From positions 62,001 to 126,000 of the forward strand of contig JAEYLX010000027.1 of assembly GCA_023407575.1 (NCBI GenBank): 64,000 nucleotides of DNA. The letters run 5' to 3'. The DNA comes from Bacillota bacterium (GTDB taxonomy: Bacteria; Bacillota; Clostridia; Lachnospirales; Lachnospiraceae). Of this stretch, positions 1 through 8,587 are shown one piece after another. The translations under genes were made by a program, and so were the position numbers. How positions within the stretch are numbered: position 1 is the stretch's first letter; each line of letters begins with the position of its first letter. Under the pieces are notes generated by a model. That model was not told where the DNA came from and did no database searches. It saw only the letters and a list, made by a program, of their open reading frames with translations.

Positions 1-110
1 TAGAGACAGTTGATGAGGATGCTGTTTTCCCATTGGCGTTACATTACAGATATTCCACTTTTGAAGAATTAAAGTTAGTTATACTTGAATTTGGCAGTAT
101 GATAGTGTAA
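1..110 (+). CDS. C-terminal end of an unidentified protein (5' truncated)
   Basis: An open frame runs in from the left edge (codons from position 3) and stops at the TAA at 108-110. It gives a 35-residue tail starting ETVDEDAVFPL and ending LEFGSMIV, acidic then hydrophobic. I do not recognise the family and the start lies outside the window. It reads in the direction of miaB, with about 200 bases of structured non-coding sequence between them. It could also be a chance open frame, since only 35 codons are visible. Confidence 0.4.
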   Translation, partial: ETVDEDAVFPLALHYRYSTFEELKLVILEFGSMIV

Positions 111-150
111 AAAGAATATAGGGAAATTATATTTCTATATAGAAGATTAA

Positions 151-235
151 AGTGTAAAAGTCTGTCTACATAGATGAATATCTGTGTAGACAAAGATATT
201 CATCAAATACAGGGAATATGGACTTTTGACACACT
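151..235 (+). other. Nested inverted repeat with two mutually exclusive hairpins
   Basis: The outer arms AGTGT-AAAAGTC (151-162) pair with GACTTTT-gac-ACACT (221-235). Inside, GTCTACATAGAT (164-175) pairs with ATCTGTGTAGAC (180-191), 12 pairs with one G-T. Alternatively GATGAATATC (173-182) pairs perfectly with GATATTCATC (195-204). The two inner hairpins share 173-182, so they cannot form together. There is no T-run, so it is not a simple terminator. A structured RNA leader or a small palindromic repeat are both possible. Confidence 0.5.
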
Positions 236-260
236 AATCATAGAATTAGAATTAATATAC

Positions 261-283
261 ACCTGCAAAATTAGTTCGCAGGT
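261..283 (+). promoter_or_regulatory. Hairpin just upstream of the miaB ribosome binding site
   Basis: ACCTGC (261-266) and GCAGGT (278-283) form a 6-bp stem with an 11-base loop. It lies a few bases before the AGAAAGG Shine-Dalgarno (288-294) of miaB. It has no T-run, so it is more likely a leader structure than a terminator. Confidence 0.35.
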
Positions 284-307
284 AACTAGAAAGGCGCGTA
301 CATTGTT

Positions 308-1726
308 ATGAAACGAGAAGAAACAAATGTGAACGAATTAGAAGCTGCTAAGCAGATAGAGTTTATCAATCAACTTAAGAGTAGATATGATCAAGAATTT
401 GAACGTACCGGCAAAAAGAAAACCTATCATATAGAAACCTTTGGTTGCCAGATGAATTCCAGAGATTCAGAAAAAATATCTGGAATTTTAAAACAGATTG
501 GCTATGAAGAGACGGATCAGGAGGATGCTGATTTTGTAATCTATAATACCTGTACGGTTCGTGAGAATGCAAACAACAGAGTGTATGGTAGACTTGGTTA
601 TCTTGGTAAGCTTAAGAAAAATCATCCTGGTATGATTATCGCACTTTGCGGTTGTATGATGCAGGAACCCTCTGCCGTAGAAAAAATCAAAACCAGTTAT
701 CGTTTCATAGATATCATTTTTGGTACACATAATATTTTCAAATTAGCTGAATTATTATATACAAGATTAGACTCTAACCGTATGGTGATTGATCTTTGGA
801 AGGATACCGACATGATTGTTGAGAACCTGCCAAATGATAGGAAGTTTGACTTTAAAGCTGGCGTTAACATTATGTTTGGTTGTAATAACTTCTGCAGTTA
901 TTGTATTGTTCCTTATGTACGTGGCAGGGAGAGAAGCAGAAATCCGGAGGATATTCTGCAAGAAATTAGAGACTTAGCCAAGGATGGGGTAGTTGAAATA
1001 ATGCTGCTTGGACAAAACGTAAATTCCTATGGCAAAAACTTGGATACTCCAATGAGCTTTGCACAGTTACTAACTGAAATTGAAAAAATTGATGGCATTG
1101 AACGTATTCGTTTTATGACCTCCCATCCTAAGGATTTATCGGATGAATTAATTGAAGTAATGGGTAAGAGCAATAAAATCTGTAAGCATTTGCATTTACC
1201 GATACAAGCGGGCAGCACAAGGTTATTAAAGATTATGAATCGCCGTTATACCAAGGAAAGTTACCTGGAGTTGGTGGATAAGATAAGGAAAGCAGTACCT
1301 GATATTTCTCTGACCACAGATATCATGGTTGGTTTCCCGGGGGAAACAGAAGAGGATTTTGAGGAAACCATGGATGTGGTTCGAAAAGTAGGTTATGATA
1401 CTGCCTTTACCTTTATTTATTCCATCCGTACCGGAACACCTGCAGCTACCATGGAGCAAGTACCGGAAGCAGTTTCATCAGAGCGTTTTGATCGACTTTT
1501 AAAAGAAATTCAAGCAAACTCAGCGAAATCAGCCGGTAAAGAAGAACATACCACTCAAAAAGTTTTAGTGGAAGAGGTAAATAGTCAGGATTCATCTTTG
1601 CTTACTGGAAGATTAAGCAATAATCTCCTGGTACATTTTCCAGGAGATACGAGTTTAATTGGAAAAATTATTGACGTGTATTTAACTGAGAGCAAAGGCT
1701 TTTATTACATGGGAAAACAAGCTTAA
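308..1726 (+). CDS. miaB: tRNA-2-methylthio-N6-dimethylallyladenosine synthase MiaB
   Basis: This radical-SAM methylthiotransferase adds the 2-methylthio group to i6A37 of tRNAs that read UNN codons. It acts in the cytosol and carries two 4Fe-4S clusters. The 472-residue protein has the N-terminal UPF0004 cysteines (ETFGCQMN near residue 47, NTCTVREN near 81 and CGCMMQ near 115), then the radical-SAM CxxxCxxC in GCNNFCSYCIVPYVRG, and a C-terminal TRAM-like region. The ATG at 308 follows AGAAAGG at 288-294. It differs from the RimO paralogue encoded at 36.5 kb by keeping the MiaB-type NSRDSE sequence after the first cysteine. The next gene, rny, has its own promoter. Confidence 0.95.
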   Translation: MKREETNVNELEAAKQIEFINQLKSRYDQEFERTGKKKTYHIETFGCQMNSRDSEKISGILKQIGYEETDQEDADFVIYNTCTVRENANNRVYGRLGYLGKLKKNHPGMIIALCGCMMQEPSAVEKIKTSYRFIDIIFGTHNIFKLAELLYTRLDSNRMVIDLWKDTDMIVENLPNDRKFDFKAGVNIMFGCNNFCSYCIVPYVRGRERSRNPEDILQEIRDLAKDGVVEIMLLGQNVNSYGKNLDTPMSFAQLLTEIEKIDGIERIRFMTSHPKDLSDELIEVMGKSNKICKHLHLPIQAGSTRLLKIMNRRYTKESYLELVDKIRKAVPDISLTTDIMVGFPGETEEDFEETMDVVRKVGYDTAFTFIYSIRTGTPAATMEQVPEAVSSERFDRLLKEIQANSAKSAGKEEHTTQKVLVEEVNSQDSSLLTGRLSNNLLVHFPGDTSLIGKIIDVYLTESKGFYYMGKQA

Positions 1727-1900
1727 TTCTTAATATTTTATGGAAATTAGTTATGTGGGAAATATTATCGATTATGTATATATTTTCATTCCCTAAAAAT
1801 AAATCAAAGGCGAAGTAGAATATTTTGTAGATATAGTACGAAAAAGTTCTATATATAGATTCTATAATTTGTCAAAATAGATAAATATTCGTTCACAGAC

Positions 1901-1929
1901 TTGACATATTAGGAAAAACAGTATAAAAT
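1901..1929 (+). promoter_or_regulatory. Sigma-A type promoter for rny
   Basis: TTGACA at 1901-1906 and TAAAAT at 1924-1929 are separated by 17 bp. They lie about 90 bases before the rny GTG start in the 293-base gap after miaB. Confidence 0.6.
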
Positions 1930-2019
1930 TTATGTGTTGTATTAACGGGGAAGATGATTGAAAGTAATTGAAATCATAGTTTCATTGTACAATGAAAACT
2001 AAATAAAGGAGGTGCTCCT

Positions 2020-3576
2020 GTGCAAGAATGGTTGCCAATAGTGATTGCTGTTCTGATTACTTTTGTGGTTGTAGCTATTATCACCTGGAAAGTCGCAATT
2101 TCCTATCGCATCAAGGTTTATGAAGCGAAAATTGGACTTGCGGATACCAGGTCGAAAGAAATCATAGATGAAGCTTTAAAAACAGCTGAAACTAAGAAAC
2201 GCGAAGCCTTACTCGAAGCCAAGGAAGAGTCTTTGAAAGCAAAGAACGAATTTGAGCGAGAGTCAAAGGAACGTAGAGCAGAAATTCAACGCTATGAAAA
2301 AAGGGTTCTAACTAAAGAAGAAACTTTAGATAGAAAAACCGAAGCACTGGAAAAGAAAGAGTCAAAACTTTCAGTTAAAGAAGCTGAGCTTGACCGTGTC
2401 AAGCAAGAAGTGGATGATTTCCACGCAAAACAGCTCCAAGAACTTGAAAAAATCTCTGGACTTACCTCCGAACAAGCTAAGGAATATCTGATTAAGACTG
2501 TTGAAGAAGAAGTTAAACATGAGACCGCAATGCTTATAAAGGATTTAGAAAGCAAAGCAAAAGAAGAAGCGGACAAGAAAGCAAAGGATTTTGTAGTTAC
2601 AGCAATTCAAAGATGTGCTGCAGATCATGTTGCTGAGACAACTATTTCAGTTGTTCAGCTTCCTAATGACGAAATGAAGGGTAGAATCATTGGTAGAGAA
2701 GGTCGTAATATTCGTACCTTAGAAACCTTAACTGGGGTTGATTTAATTATCGATGATACACCTGAGGCTGTTATACTTTCAGCTTTTGATCCAATCAGAC
2801 GTGAAGTTGCAAGAATTGCTCTTGAGAAACTTATCGTGGATGGAAGAATTCATCCGGCGAGAATTGAAGAGATGGTGGAGAAAGCTCAAAAAGAAGTCGA
2901 AGTTATGATTAGGGAGTCAGGCGAAGCTGCTACCTTAGAGGTAGGCGTTCATGGAATTCATCCAGAATTAGTTAAGCTTCTCGGCAAGATGAGATTTAGG
3001 ACAAGTTATGGACAGAATGCATTAAAGCATTCTATTGAAGTGGCTATTTTATCCGGTCTTTTAGCCGGACAGATCGGTGTGGATGTGAGACTTGCAAAAC
3101 GTGCCGGATTGTTACATGACATCGGTAAATCGGTGGATCATGAAATGGAAGGAACACATGTTCAAATTGGTGTGGATCTATGTAGAAAATACAAAGAGTC
3201 ACCAGTTGTCATAAACTCCATTGAAGCTCATCATGGGGATGTTGAGTTCCAATCAATGATTGCATGTATCGTTCAGGCTGCGGATACAATTTCTGCAGCA
3301 AGACCAGGTGCGAGACGCGAAACCTTGGAAACCTATACCAACAGACTGAAGCAATTGGAAGATATTACTAATGGCTTTAAAGGAGTAGATAAGTCATTTG
3401 CTATTCAGGCAGGTAGAGAAGTCAGAGTAATTGTTGTACCAGAACAGATTAATGATGCTGATATGGTATTACTTGCTCGCGATTTATCTAAGAAGATTGA
3501 AAATGAATTAGAATATCCGGGACAAATTAAAGTTAATGTAATCAGAGAATCAAGAGTTACTGATTACGCGAAATAA
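2020..3576 (+). CDS. rny: Ribonuclease Y
   Basis: RNase Y is the membrane-anchored endoribonuclease that starts mRNA decay in many Firmicutes. The 518-residue protein has an N-terminal transmembrane helix (about residues 5-25), and a long charged coiled coil to about residue 200. A KH domain follows (GRIIGREGRNIR), then an HD phosphohydrolase domain with HSIEVA and LLHDIGKSVDHE. Its length matches the family. A GTG start at 2020 is chosen because AGGAGG at 2007-2012 sits 7 bases upstream and no ATG is better placed. The gene is monocistronic, between its own promoter and a strong terminator. Confidence 0.96.
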   Translation: MQEWLPIVIAVLITFVVVAIITWKVAISYRIKVYEAKIGLADTRSKEIIDEALKTAETKKREALLEAKEESLKAKNEFERESKERRAEIQRYEKRVLTKEETLDRKTEALEKKESKLSVKEAELDRVKQEVDDFHAKQLQELEKISGLTSEQAKEYLIKTVEEEVKHETAMLIKDLESKAKEEADKKAKDFVVTAIQRCAADHVAETTISVVQLPNDEMKGRIIGREGRNIRTLETLTGVDLIIDDTPEAVILSAFDPIRREVARIALEKLIVDGRIHPARIEEMVEKAQKEVEVMIRESGEAATLEVGVHGIHPELVKLLGKMRFRTSYGQNALKHSIEVAILSGLLAGQIGVDVRLAKRAGLLHDIGKSVDHEMEGTHVQIGVDLCRKYKESPVVINSIEAHHGDVEFQSMIACIVQAADTISAARPGARRETLETYTNRLKQLEDITNGFKGVDKSFAIQAGREVRVIVVPEQINDADMVLLARDLSKKIENELEYPGQIKVNVIRESRVTDYAK

Positions 3577-3592
3577 TTAATACTGGATTAAT

Positions 3593-3654
3593 AGGATAGT
3601 TAGAATCGTTGAAAATATAGTATTTTCAAAGGTTGTAGCTATCCTATTTTTTTA
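3593..3654 (+). terminator. Rho-independent terminator after rny
   Basis: AGGATAG (3593-3599) pairs with CTATCCT (3640-3646). An inner stem TTGAAAATA/TATTTTCAA is followed by a run of T from 3646. Confidence 0.8.
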
Positions 3655-4005
3655 TTTATTTTATAACATTTTACATTTGAGAATTTATAATAGATAGATT
3701 TTCACATAAGTCATTGACGGTAATACTTTCCTATATTAATTGTCTGACTAAATATGCGGTTGTCCATATAAATGAACTTGGCAATATATTACAAATATGG
3801 TTGTTAAAGATGCATATAAAGTCCGTAATACACGCACAAATGATAGTCCTATGGAATACTTTATTAAAATTACATTAAAATTTTTGTTGCATAATAGAAA
3901 ATTATATATTACAATAATTACACTTTGAATAAATATAAATTAATAAAATTAAGTATTACATATTAAAAACGATAAATAATTAAGAAAAGGAATGGTGCAG
4001 GCAGT
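3655..4005. other. AT-rich intergenic region before the aminotransferase gene
   Basis: About 350 bases without a recognisable gene. An open stretch of about 50 codons (roughly 3776-3928) contains NDSPMEYF, which faintly recalls the end of IS3-family transposases, but the resemblance is too short to call. No convincing promoter was picked in the very AT-rich second half. Confidence 0.4.
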
Positions 4006-5202
4006 ATGTCATTAGGGTTATCAAGTAAAGCACAGGCGGTAAAACCTTCTTCAACCTTAGCTATTACGGCAAAAGCTAAGGAATTAATAAGTAAAGGGAT
4101 TGATGTTGTGGGGTTTGGCGCAGGTGAACCGGATTTTAATACACCGGATAACATTTGTGACGCAGCAATAAAAGCAATTCATGATGGATTTACAAAGTAT
4201 ACACCTGCAGAAGGAACCCTTGAGCTACGTAAAGCTGCGTGTGACAAGTTTTTAAGCTTTAATAAAATTAGTTATGAACCCAGCCAAATTGTCGTTAGTA
4301 ACGGTGGTAAACATTCCTTAACAAATATATTCGAGGCTATTTGCAATCCAGGAGATGAAATTATTATTCCATCACCCTATTGGCTTAGTTACCCTGAGAT
4401 TGTTAAGCTTGCTGACGGTGTACCTGTTTTTGTAAGAGGTGAGAAATCCAATCAGTATAAGGTAACAGCTGCACAAATAGAAGCTGCATGTACGGAAAAA
4501 ACCAAAGCACTTATATTAAATTCTCCAAGCAATCCTTCAGGTATGATATATACGAGAGAAGAATTAGAAGCAATTGCAGAAGTAGCAGTTAGGAAAGACT
4601 TTTATGTTATTTCTGACGAAATGTATGAGAATCTGATTTATGAAGGTGAAGCCATTAGTATCGCATCTTTTAACGAAGAGATATATAAAAGAACCATTAC
4701 CTGCAGCGGTGTTGCCAAGAGTTATTCCATGACGGGCTGGAGAATAGGCTTTACAGCTTCCTCCAAAGAAATTGCTAAGGTTATGGCAAGTGTACAAAGT
4801 CACCAGACCTCCAATCCGAACTCCATTGCGCAAAAAGCCGCTTTGGAGGCATTAACAGGTCCACAAGAATCGGTTGCACTAATGCATGCAGAGTTTAATA
4901 AGAGACGTGAGTATATGTTTGATCGAATATCAAGTATAAAGGAGTTAAGTGCATTAAAACCTCAAGGAGCTTTTTATACCTTTGTAGATGTTAGCGTATT
5001 ACTTGAGAAAGAGTATAAAGGGGAACGGGTTACAGATACAAATCGCCTTGCACAGATTTTACTAGAGGATTATAGCGTGGCTGTCATTCCCTGCAAGGAT
5101 TTTGGCTTTGCAGATCACATTCGTTTATCTTATGCCATTTCAATGGAACAGATTAAAAAGGGATTAGATCGCATGGAAGTCTTTATAGCAGAATTAATTT
5201 AA
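4006..5202 (+). CDS. PLP-dependent class I aminotransferase (aspartate aminotransferase-like)
   Basis: This fold-type I aminotransferase has 398 residues, the usual length of the AspC/PatA group that transfers amino groups between aspartate or aromatic amino acids and 2-oxoacids. Visible motifs are GFGAGEPDFNTP near residue 37, the substrate-binding NSPSNPSG, the PLP-contacting ISDEMYE, and the Schiff-base lysine in GVAKSYSMTGWRIG near residue 238. The conserved C-terminal arginine is in DHIRLSYA. The exact substrate cannot be told from sequence. The ATG at 4006 has only a distant AAAAGG (3985-3990). The gene stands alone, ended by its own terminator before proC. Confidence 0.9.
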   Translation: MSLGLSSKAQAVKPSSTLAITAKAKELISKGIDVVGFGAGEPDFNTPDNICDAAIKAIHDGFTKYTPAEGTLELRKAACDKFLSFNKISYEPSQIVVSNGGKHSLTNIFEAICNPGDEIIIPSPYWLSYPEIVKLADGVPVFVRGEKSNQYKVTAAQIEAACTEKTKALILNSPSNPSGMIYTREELEAIAEVAVRKDFYVISDEMYENLIYEGEAISIASFNEEIYKRTITCSGVAKSYSMTGWRIGFTASSKEIAKVMASVQSHQTSNPNSIAQKAALEALTGPQESVALMHAEFNKRREYMFDRISSIKELSALKPQGAFYTFVDVSVLLEKEYKGERVTDTNRLAQILLEDYSVAVIPCKDFGFADHIRLSYAISMEQIKKGLDRMEVFIAELI

Positions 5203-5215
5203 TAAATATTCTTAA

Positions 5216-5267
5216 TGGGTAGTATTTTTACAAAATTATGTTAAAATACTACCTATTATTTTATTTT
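5216..5267 (+). terminator. Rho-independent terminator after the aminotransferase gene
   Basis: GGGTAGTATTTTTA (5217-5230) pairs with TTAAAATACTACC (5241-5253), followed by the T-rich TATTATTTTATTTTT. Confidence 0.7.
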
Positions 5268-5338
5268 TATGTTAAAATATCAAAAAGATATTGTAATTAT
5301 AGAATGATAAAGGATTCTAAAGAAGGAAGGATAAAATA

Positions 5339-6145
5339 ATGGCATTATTTGGTTTTATTGGAGCTGGAAACATGGGTTATCCAATGTTAAAAGCAGCGAT
5401 TCAAACTTTTGGAGATACGAATGTAGTTTATACAGATGCATCACCGGAGCGAAATATATACGTGGGTCAAGATACAGGAATTCTTGCGCTTACTAACAAT
5501 ATAGAAATTGTGAAGAATTGCAAATACTTAGTTCTTGCTGTAAAACCGCAGTTTTTCCCTATTGTTTTGAAAGAAATTAAGGAACATGTTACTTCAGAGC
5601 AGGTTGTTATATCAATAGCTGCTGGAATAACAATTGATAACATAAAGGAGCAGTTGGGAGAACAGACAAGAATAGTACGAGCTATGCCCAATACACCTGC
5701 AATGGTGTTAAAGGGAATGACGGGAATCTGCTTCTCGGACAATGTGTTTTCACAGGAAGAAAAAGAAGTTATTGATCAGTTCTTTTCCTCCTTTGGTAAA
5801 TATGAAGTATTTGACGAGAAATTAATGAATGCAGTTATCTGTGCAAATGGTAGCTCACCTGCTTACGTGTACATGTTTATTGAAGCTCTGGCAGATAGTG
5901 TCGTTAGTTATGGATTGCCCAGAGATAAGGCATATATACTTGCAGCTCAAACAGTACTTGGCGCAGCTGCGATGGTTCTGGAGACTGGCGAGCACCCTGG
6001 TAAACTAAAGGATAATGTATGCTCTCCTGGTGGAACAACGATAGCAGCAGTTAAGGCATTAGAAGAATACGGTTTTCGAAATGCAATTATGAAAGCCTCG
6101 GATGCCTGTTACGCAAAGGCAACAGCTATGGATACAAAGAAATAA
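5339..6145 (+). CDS. proC: Pyrroline-5-carboxylate reductase
   Basis: ProC makes L-proline from 1-pyrroline-5-carboxylate with NAD(P)H, the last step of proline synthesis. The 268-residue protein opens with the Rossmann motif GFIGAGNMG and contains AVKPQFF, RAMPNTPA and the C-terminal signature region VCSPGGTTIAAVKALEE, all typical of ProC. The ATG at 5339 follows GAAGGAAGG. The first genes of proline synthesis (proB, proA) are not in the window. The nudF and spoIIM genes follow at short distance, so read-through is likely. Confidence 0.95.
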   Translation: MALFGFIGAGNMGYPMLKAAIQTFGDTNVVYTDASPERNIYVGQDTGILALTNNIEIVKNCKYLVLAVKPQFFPIVLKEIKEHVTSEQVVISIAAGITIDNIKEQLGEQTRIVRAMPNTPAMVLKGMTGICFSDNVFSQEEKEVIDQFFSSFGKYEVFDEKLMNAVICANGSSPAYVYMFIEALADSVVSYGLPRDKAYILAAQTVLGAAAMVLETGEHPGKLKDNVCSPGGTTIAAVKALEEYGFRNAIMKASDACYAKATAMDTKK

Positions 6146-6197
6146 ATAGTAGTTTGAAGAAGAATAAAATAACTTTAAGAAGGGTATGGTTTTTGAT

Positions 6198-6731
6198 ATG
6201 ATTCCATATAAACGCTTGCAAAGAGACTTAATACACCAGGGTCGTATTATTGATTTCTATAAGGATACTATTGAAGTAGAAGGTGGAAAACTTACCAACT
6301 TTGACTACATTCATCATAGAGGTGCATCAGCCATGATACCAGTAGATGAAGAGGGTAAGATATTAATGGTACGCCAGTATCGTAATGCAATTGATCAATA
6401 CTCCTTAGAAATACCGGCAGGAGGACTTAATCCAGGTGAAGATAATTTAACCTGCGCTGTACGTGAATGTGAGGAAGAAACCGGATATCAGGCAGGTGAA
6501 GTATTTCATTTACTGGATTTATTTACAACAGTTGCATTTAGTAACGAAAAAATAGGCATATATTATACAACAGGTATTAAGGGTTCAGAGCAAAATCTGG
6601 ACGAGGACGAGTTTGTTACAATCGAACGCTATACCTTAAATGAATTAGTTGATTTGATTTTGACTGGAGGCATTACAGATGCCAAATCAATTGCAGGAAT
6701 CCTTGCGTATAAAATGAAAATCAATGGTTAG
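6198..6731 (+). CDS. nudF: NUDIX hydrolase, ADP-ribose pyrophosphatase type
   Basis: This enzyme hydrolyses ADP-ribose and related nucleotide sugars to AMP and ribose 5-phosphate. The Nudix box is complete, from GGLNPGED to RECEEETGY, with the preceding proline-rich IPAGG typical of the ADP-ribose clade. I chose the ATG at 6198 (177 residues) because AAGAAGGG (6177-6184) leaves no room for the ATG at 6186. The spacing to 6198 is a somewhat long 13 bases. The order nudF-spoIIM-xerD resembles the Bacillus subtilis chromosome. Confidence 0.88.
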   Translation: MIPYKRLQRDLIHQGRIIDFYKDTIEVEGGKLTNFDYIHHRGASAMIPVDEEGKILMVRQYRNAIDQYSLEIPAGGLNPGEDNLTCAVRECEEETGYQAGEVFHLLDLFTTVAFSNEKIGIYYTTGIKGSEQNLDEDEFVTIERYTLNELVDLILTGGITDAKSIAGILAYKMKING

Positions 6732-6826
6732 ATAAAGGTGACACTTTAGTGGCTTTTCCTGCTTGTTCTAATTTTGGATTCTTAACATATCTATGTTATA
6801 GATAGATATGATGGGAAGACATTAGT

Positions 6827-7441
6827 ATGAAACTGTTTAAATTTCAGCTGCAAAAATTCAATATTTTGCAAATCGCTATTTTTCTGATTGTCATTGGAGT
6901 TTTCCTTGGAATTTTATGTGCGAATCTTTTTAAGGGAAGCTATATGGATCAAATTCAGAGTTATGAAGCGAATGTTTTTTCAAGAATTGTTACCAATGAT
7001 ACAGATTATTCCGGCCTTTTTCGATATACCTTAGGAAGGAATTTTAGTGAATTCGCTATTTTCTGGTTGTTATGTATGACGATACTTGGATTACCTTATA
7101 TGGCATTTAAAATAATATCCTTTGGCTTCTTTTCCGGCTTCTTTATTTCTGCTATCACCATGCAATATGGTATGAAGGGTATTTTACTTGTGCTAGCCTA
7201 TGTATTTCCTCACGGATTGCTCTATGTACCAATCGTCTTAATTTCACTTTATAAGGGCTTCGATGTATGCAGAACAATATATCAGGATAATAACAATCAA
7301 ATCAGTAAAATTGTAAGGTTGATGAAATCTCAATTAATTATCATTTTGTTATTAGCAGTAGCACTTCTAATTGCTAGTTTTCTTGAAGCATACCCTGGTG
7401 CCTTTTTATTGAAAAAGGCTTTGGGAATTTATGTTTCATAG
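6827..7441 (+). CDS. spoIIM: Stage II sporulation protein M
   Basis: SpoIIM is a membrane protein of the SpoIIDMP complex, which thins septal peptidoglycan and drives engulfment of the forespore. The 204-residue protein is almost entirely hydrophobic, with about five predicted membrane segments starting at residue 13 (QIAIFLIVIGVFLG). It has the family's FSEFAIFWLLCMT and YVFPHGLLYVP stretches. Its place between nudF and an xerD-like gene matches Bacillus. This is good evidence that the host forms endospores. No convincing SigE promoter could be picked upstream. Confidence 0.9.
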   Translation: MKLFKFQLQKFNILQIAIFLIVIGVFLGILCANLFKGSYMDQIQSYEANVFSRIVTNDTDYSGLFRYTLGRNFSEFAIFWLLCMTILGLPYMAFKIISFGFFSGFFISAITMQYGMKGILLVLAYVFPHGLLYVPIVLISLYKGFDVCRTIYQDNNNQISKIVRLMKSQLIIILLLAVALLIASFLEAYPGAFLLKKALGIYVS

Positions 7442-7480
7442 GTAATACTGTAATTGATTTGTCTAATGAGGAGGAATAAA

Positions 7481-8356
7481 ATGGAACAGTATTTAAATGA
7501 TTTTATTGCTTATATGAAGGACATAAAAGATGCATCAAAGAATACACTGCAAGCATATCGTAATGATATTAAAAAAATGTTAGTGTATTTTGAAAAACAG
7601 GATATCAATTCAGTAACAAAGATCAGTGAAACAAATTTAAATTCCTACATATTAACCTTGGAGAAAGAGGGGTTATCGCCTGCTTCAGTAACCAGAAATA
7701 TTGCTTCAATCAAAGCATTTTTATTGTATTTATTAAAACATCAAGTAATATTATCAGATCCATCTGAACGAATTAAACCGCCAAAATTGCAAAAAAAATC
7801 GCCTCAGATTATTGAAATATCCTTAGTGGATAAATTAATCCGTCAGCCGGATGTTAAAACCAAAAAAGGTATCAGAGACCGAGCTATGTTGGAACTTCTG
7901 TACGCAACAGGTGTGAAGGTTTCAGAACTTATAGCTTTAAAAATGGCGGATCTCAATGTGTCTAGTCGTTATATCACATGTGGGGATAGAAGAGAACGTA
8001 TCATTCCTTTTGGTAAATCTGCTAAATCTGCACTTACAGATTATTTAGCAATCAGAACGCAAGACTTTGATAAACATCAGAGTGATTATCTGTTTTTAAA
8101 TATTACCGGCGAGCAATTAAGCCGACAGGGCTTTTGGAAAATACTAAAAGCATATGCAAAGCAAGCTGGGCTTGAAGAGATTAATCCGAATATGATACGA
8201 CATTCCTTTGCCGCACACATGATTGACAATGGAGCAGATCTGGTTAGTGTACAGGAGCTGCTGGGACATTCTGATATCTCTGCCACACAGCTGTATTTAA
8301 GCCATGGCTTTAAAAACAGCAGAGAAGTTTATATGAACACACATCCGAGAGCATAG
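7481..8356 (+). CDS. xerD: XerD-like tyrosine recombinase with degraded active site
   Basis: By position and overall sequence this is XerD, the tyrosine recombinase that resolves chromosome dimers at dif. It has a SAM-like DNA-binding N-terminal domain (about residues 1-90) and a catalytic domain with RDRAMLELLYATG and the tail LGHSDISATQLY. The start at 7481 (291 residues) has GAGGAGG six bases upstream; an upstream ATG at 7454 has no such site. Three catalytic residues are changed: the first arginine is Lys146 (ATGVKVSEL), the beta-hairpin lysine is missing (CGDRRER, residues 167-173), and the box II histidine is Asn237 (NMIRHSF). Arg240, His263 and Tyr272 remain. It may be inactive or structural. 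Confidence 0.88.
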   Translation: MEQYLNDFIAYMKDIKDASKNTLQAYRNDIKKMLVYFEKQDINSVTKISETNLNSYILTLEKEGLSPASVTRNIASIKAFLLYLLKHQVILSDPSERIKPPKLQKKSPQIIEISLVDKLIRQPDVKTKKGIRDRAMLELLYATGVKVSELIALKMADLNVSSRYITCGDRRERIIPFGKSAKSALTDYLAIRTQDFDKHQSDYLFLNITGEQLSRQGFWKILKAYAKQAGLEEINPNMIRHSFAAHMIDNGADLVSVQELLGHSDISATQLYLSHGFKNSREVYMNTHPRA

Positions 8357-8426
8357 ACAATCAGAACGAATTAATTTCATTAATTGAAATTTAAGTATTT
8401 ATATTAATAATTAGATATTTAGGATA

Positions 8427-8460
8427 GCACCTTCTTAGTAAAACTAGGGAGGTGTTTTTG
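8427..8460 (+). terminator. Rho-independent terminator after xerD
   Basis: CACCTTCTTAGT (8428-8439) pairs with ACTAGGGAGGTG (8443-8454), followed by TTTTT. Confidence 0.75.
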
Positions 8461-8587
8461 CGTTATTGATGCTTAAACTATTGCAATTTAAAATTGATTT
8501 ATGTTATAACTATTGAAACAGATTTTTACATGATATTATTTGAAACTTATGAATTTGAGCCCATACATTAAGAGAAAGGATACAATT

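Noticed and set aside
2292..2576. Minus-strand open frame of 94 codons inside rny
   Set aside because: It is the Ser-rich antisense shadow of the Lys/Glu-rich coiled coil and has no ribosome site.
3776..3928. Possible IS3-family transposase remnant with NDSPMEYF in an open stretch before the aminotransferase gene
   Set aside because: Only about eight residues recall the DNxPMExFF end of these transposases; the flanking translation shows no further likeness and the region is very AT-rich.
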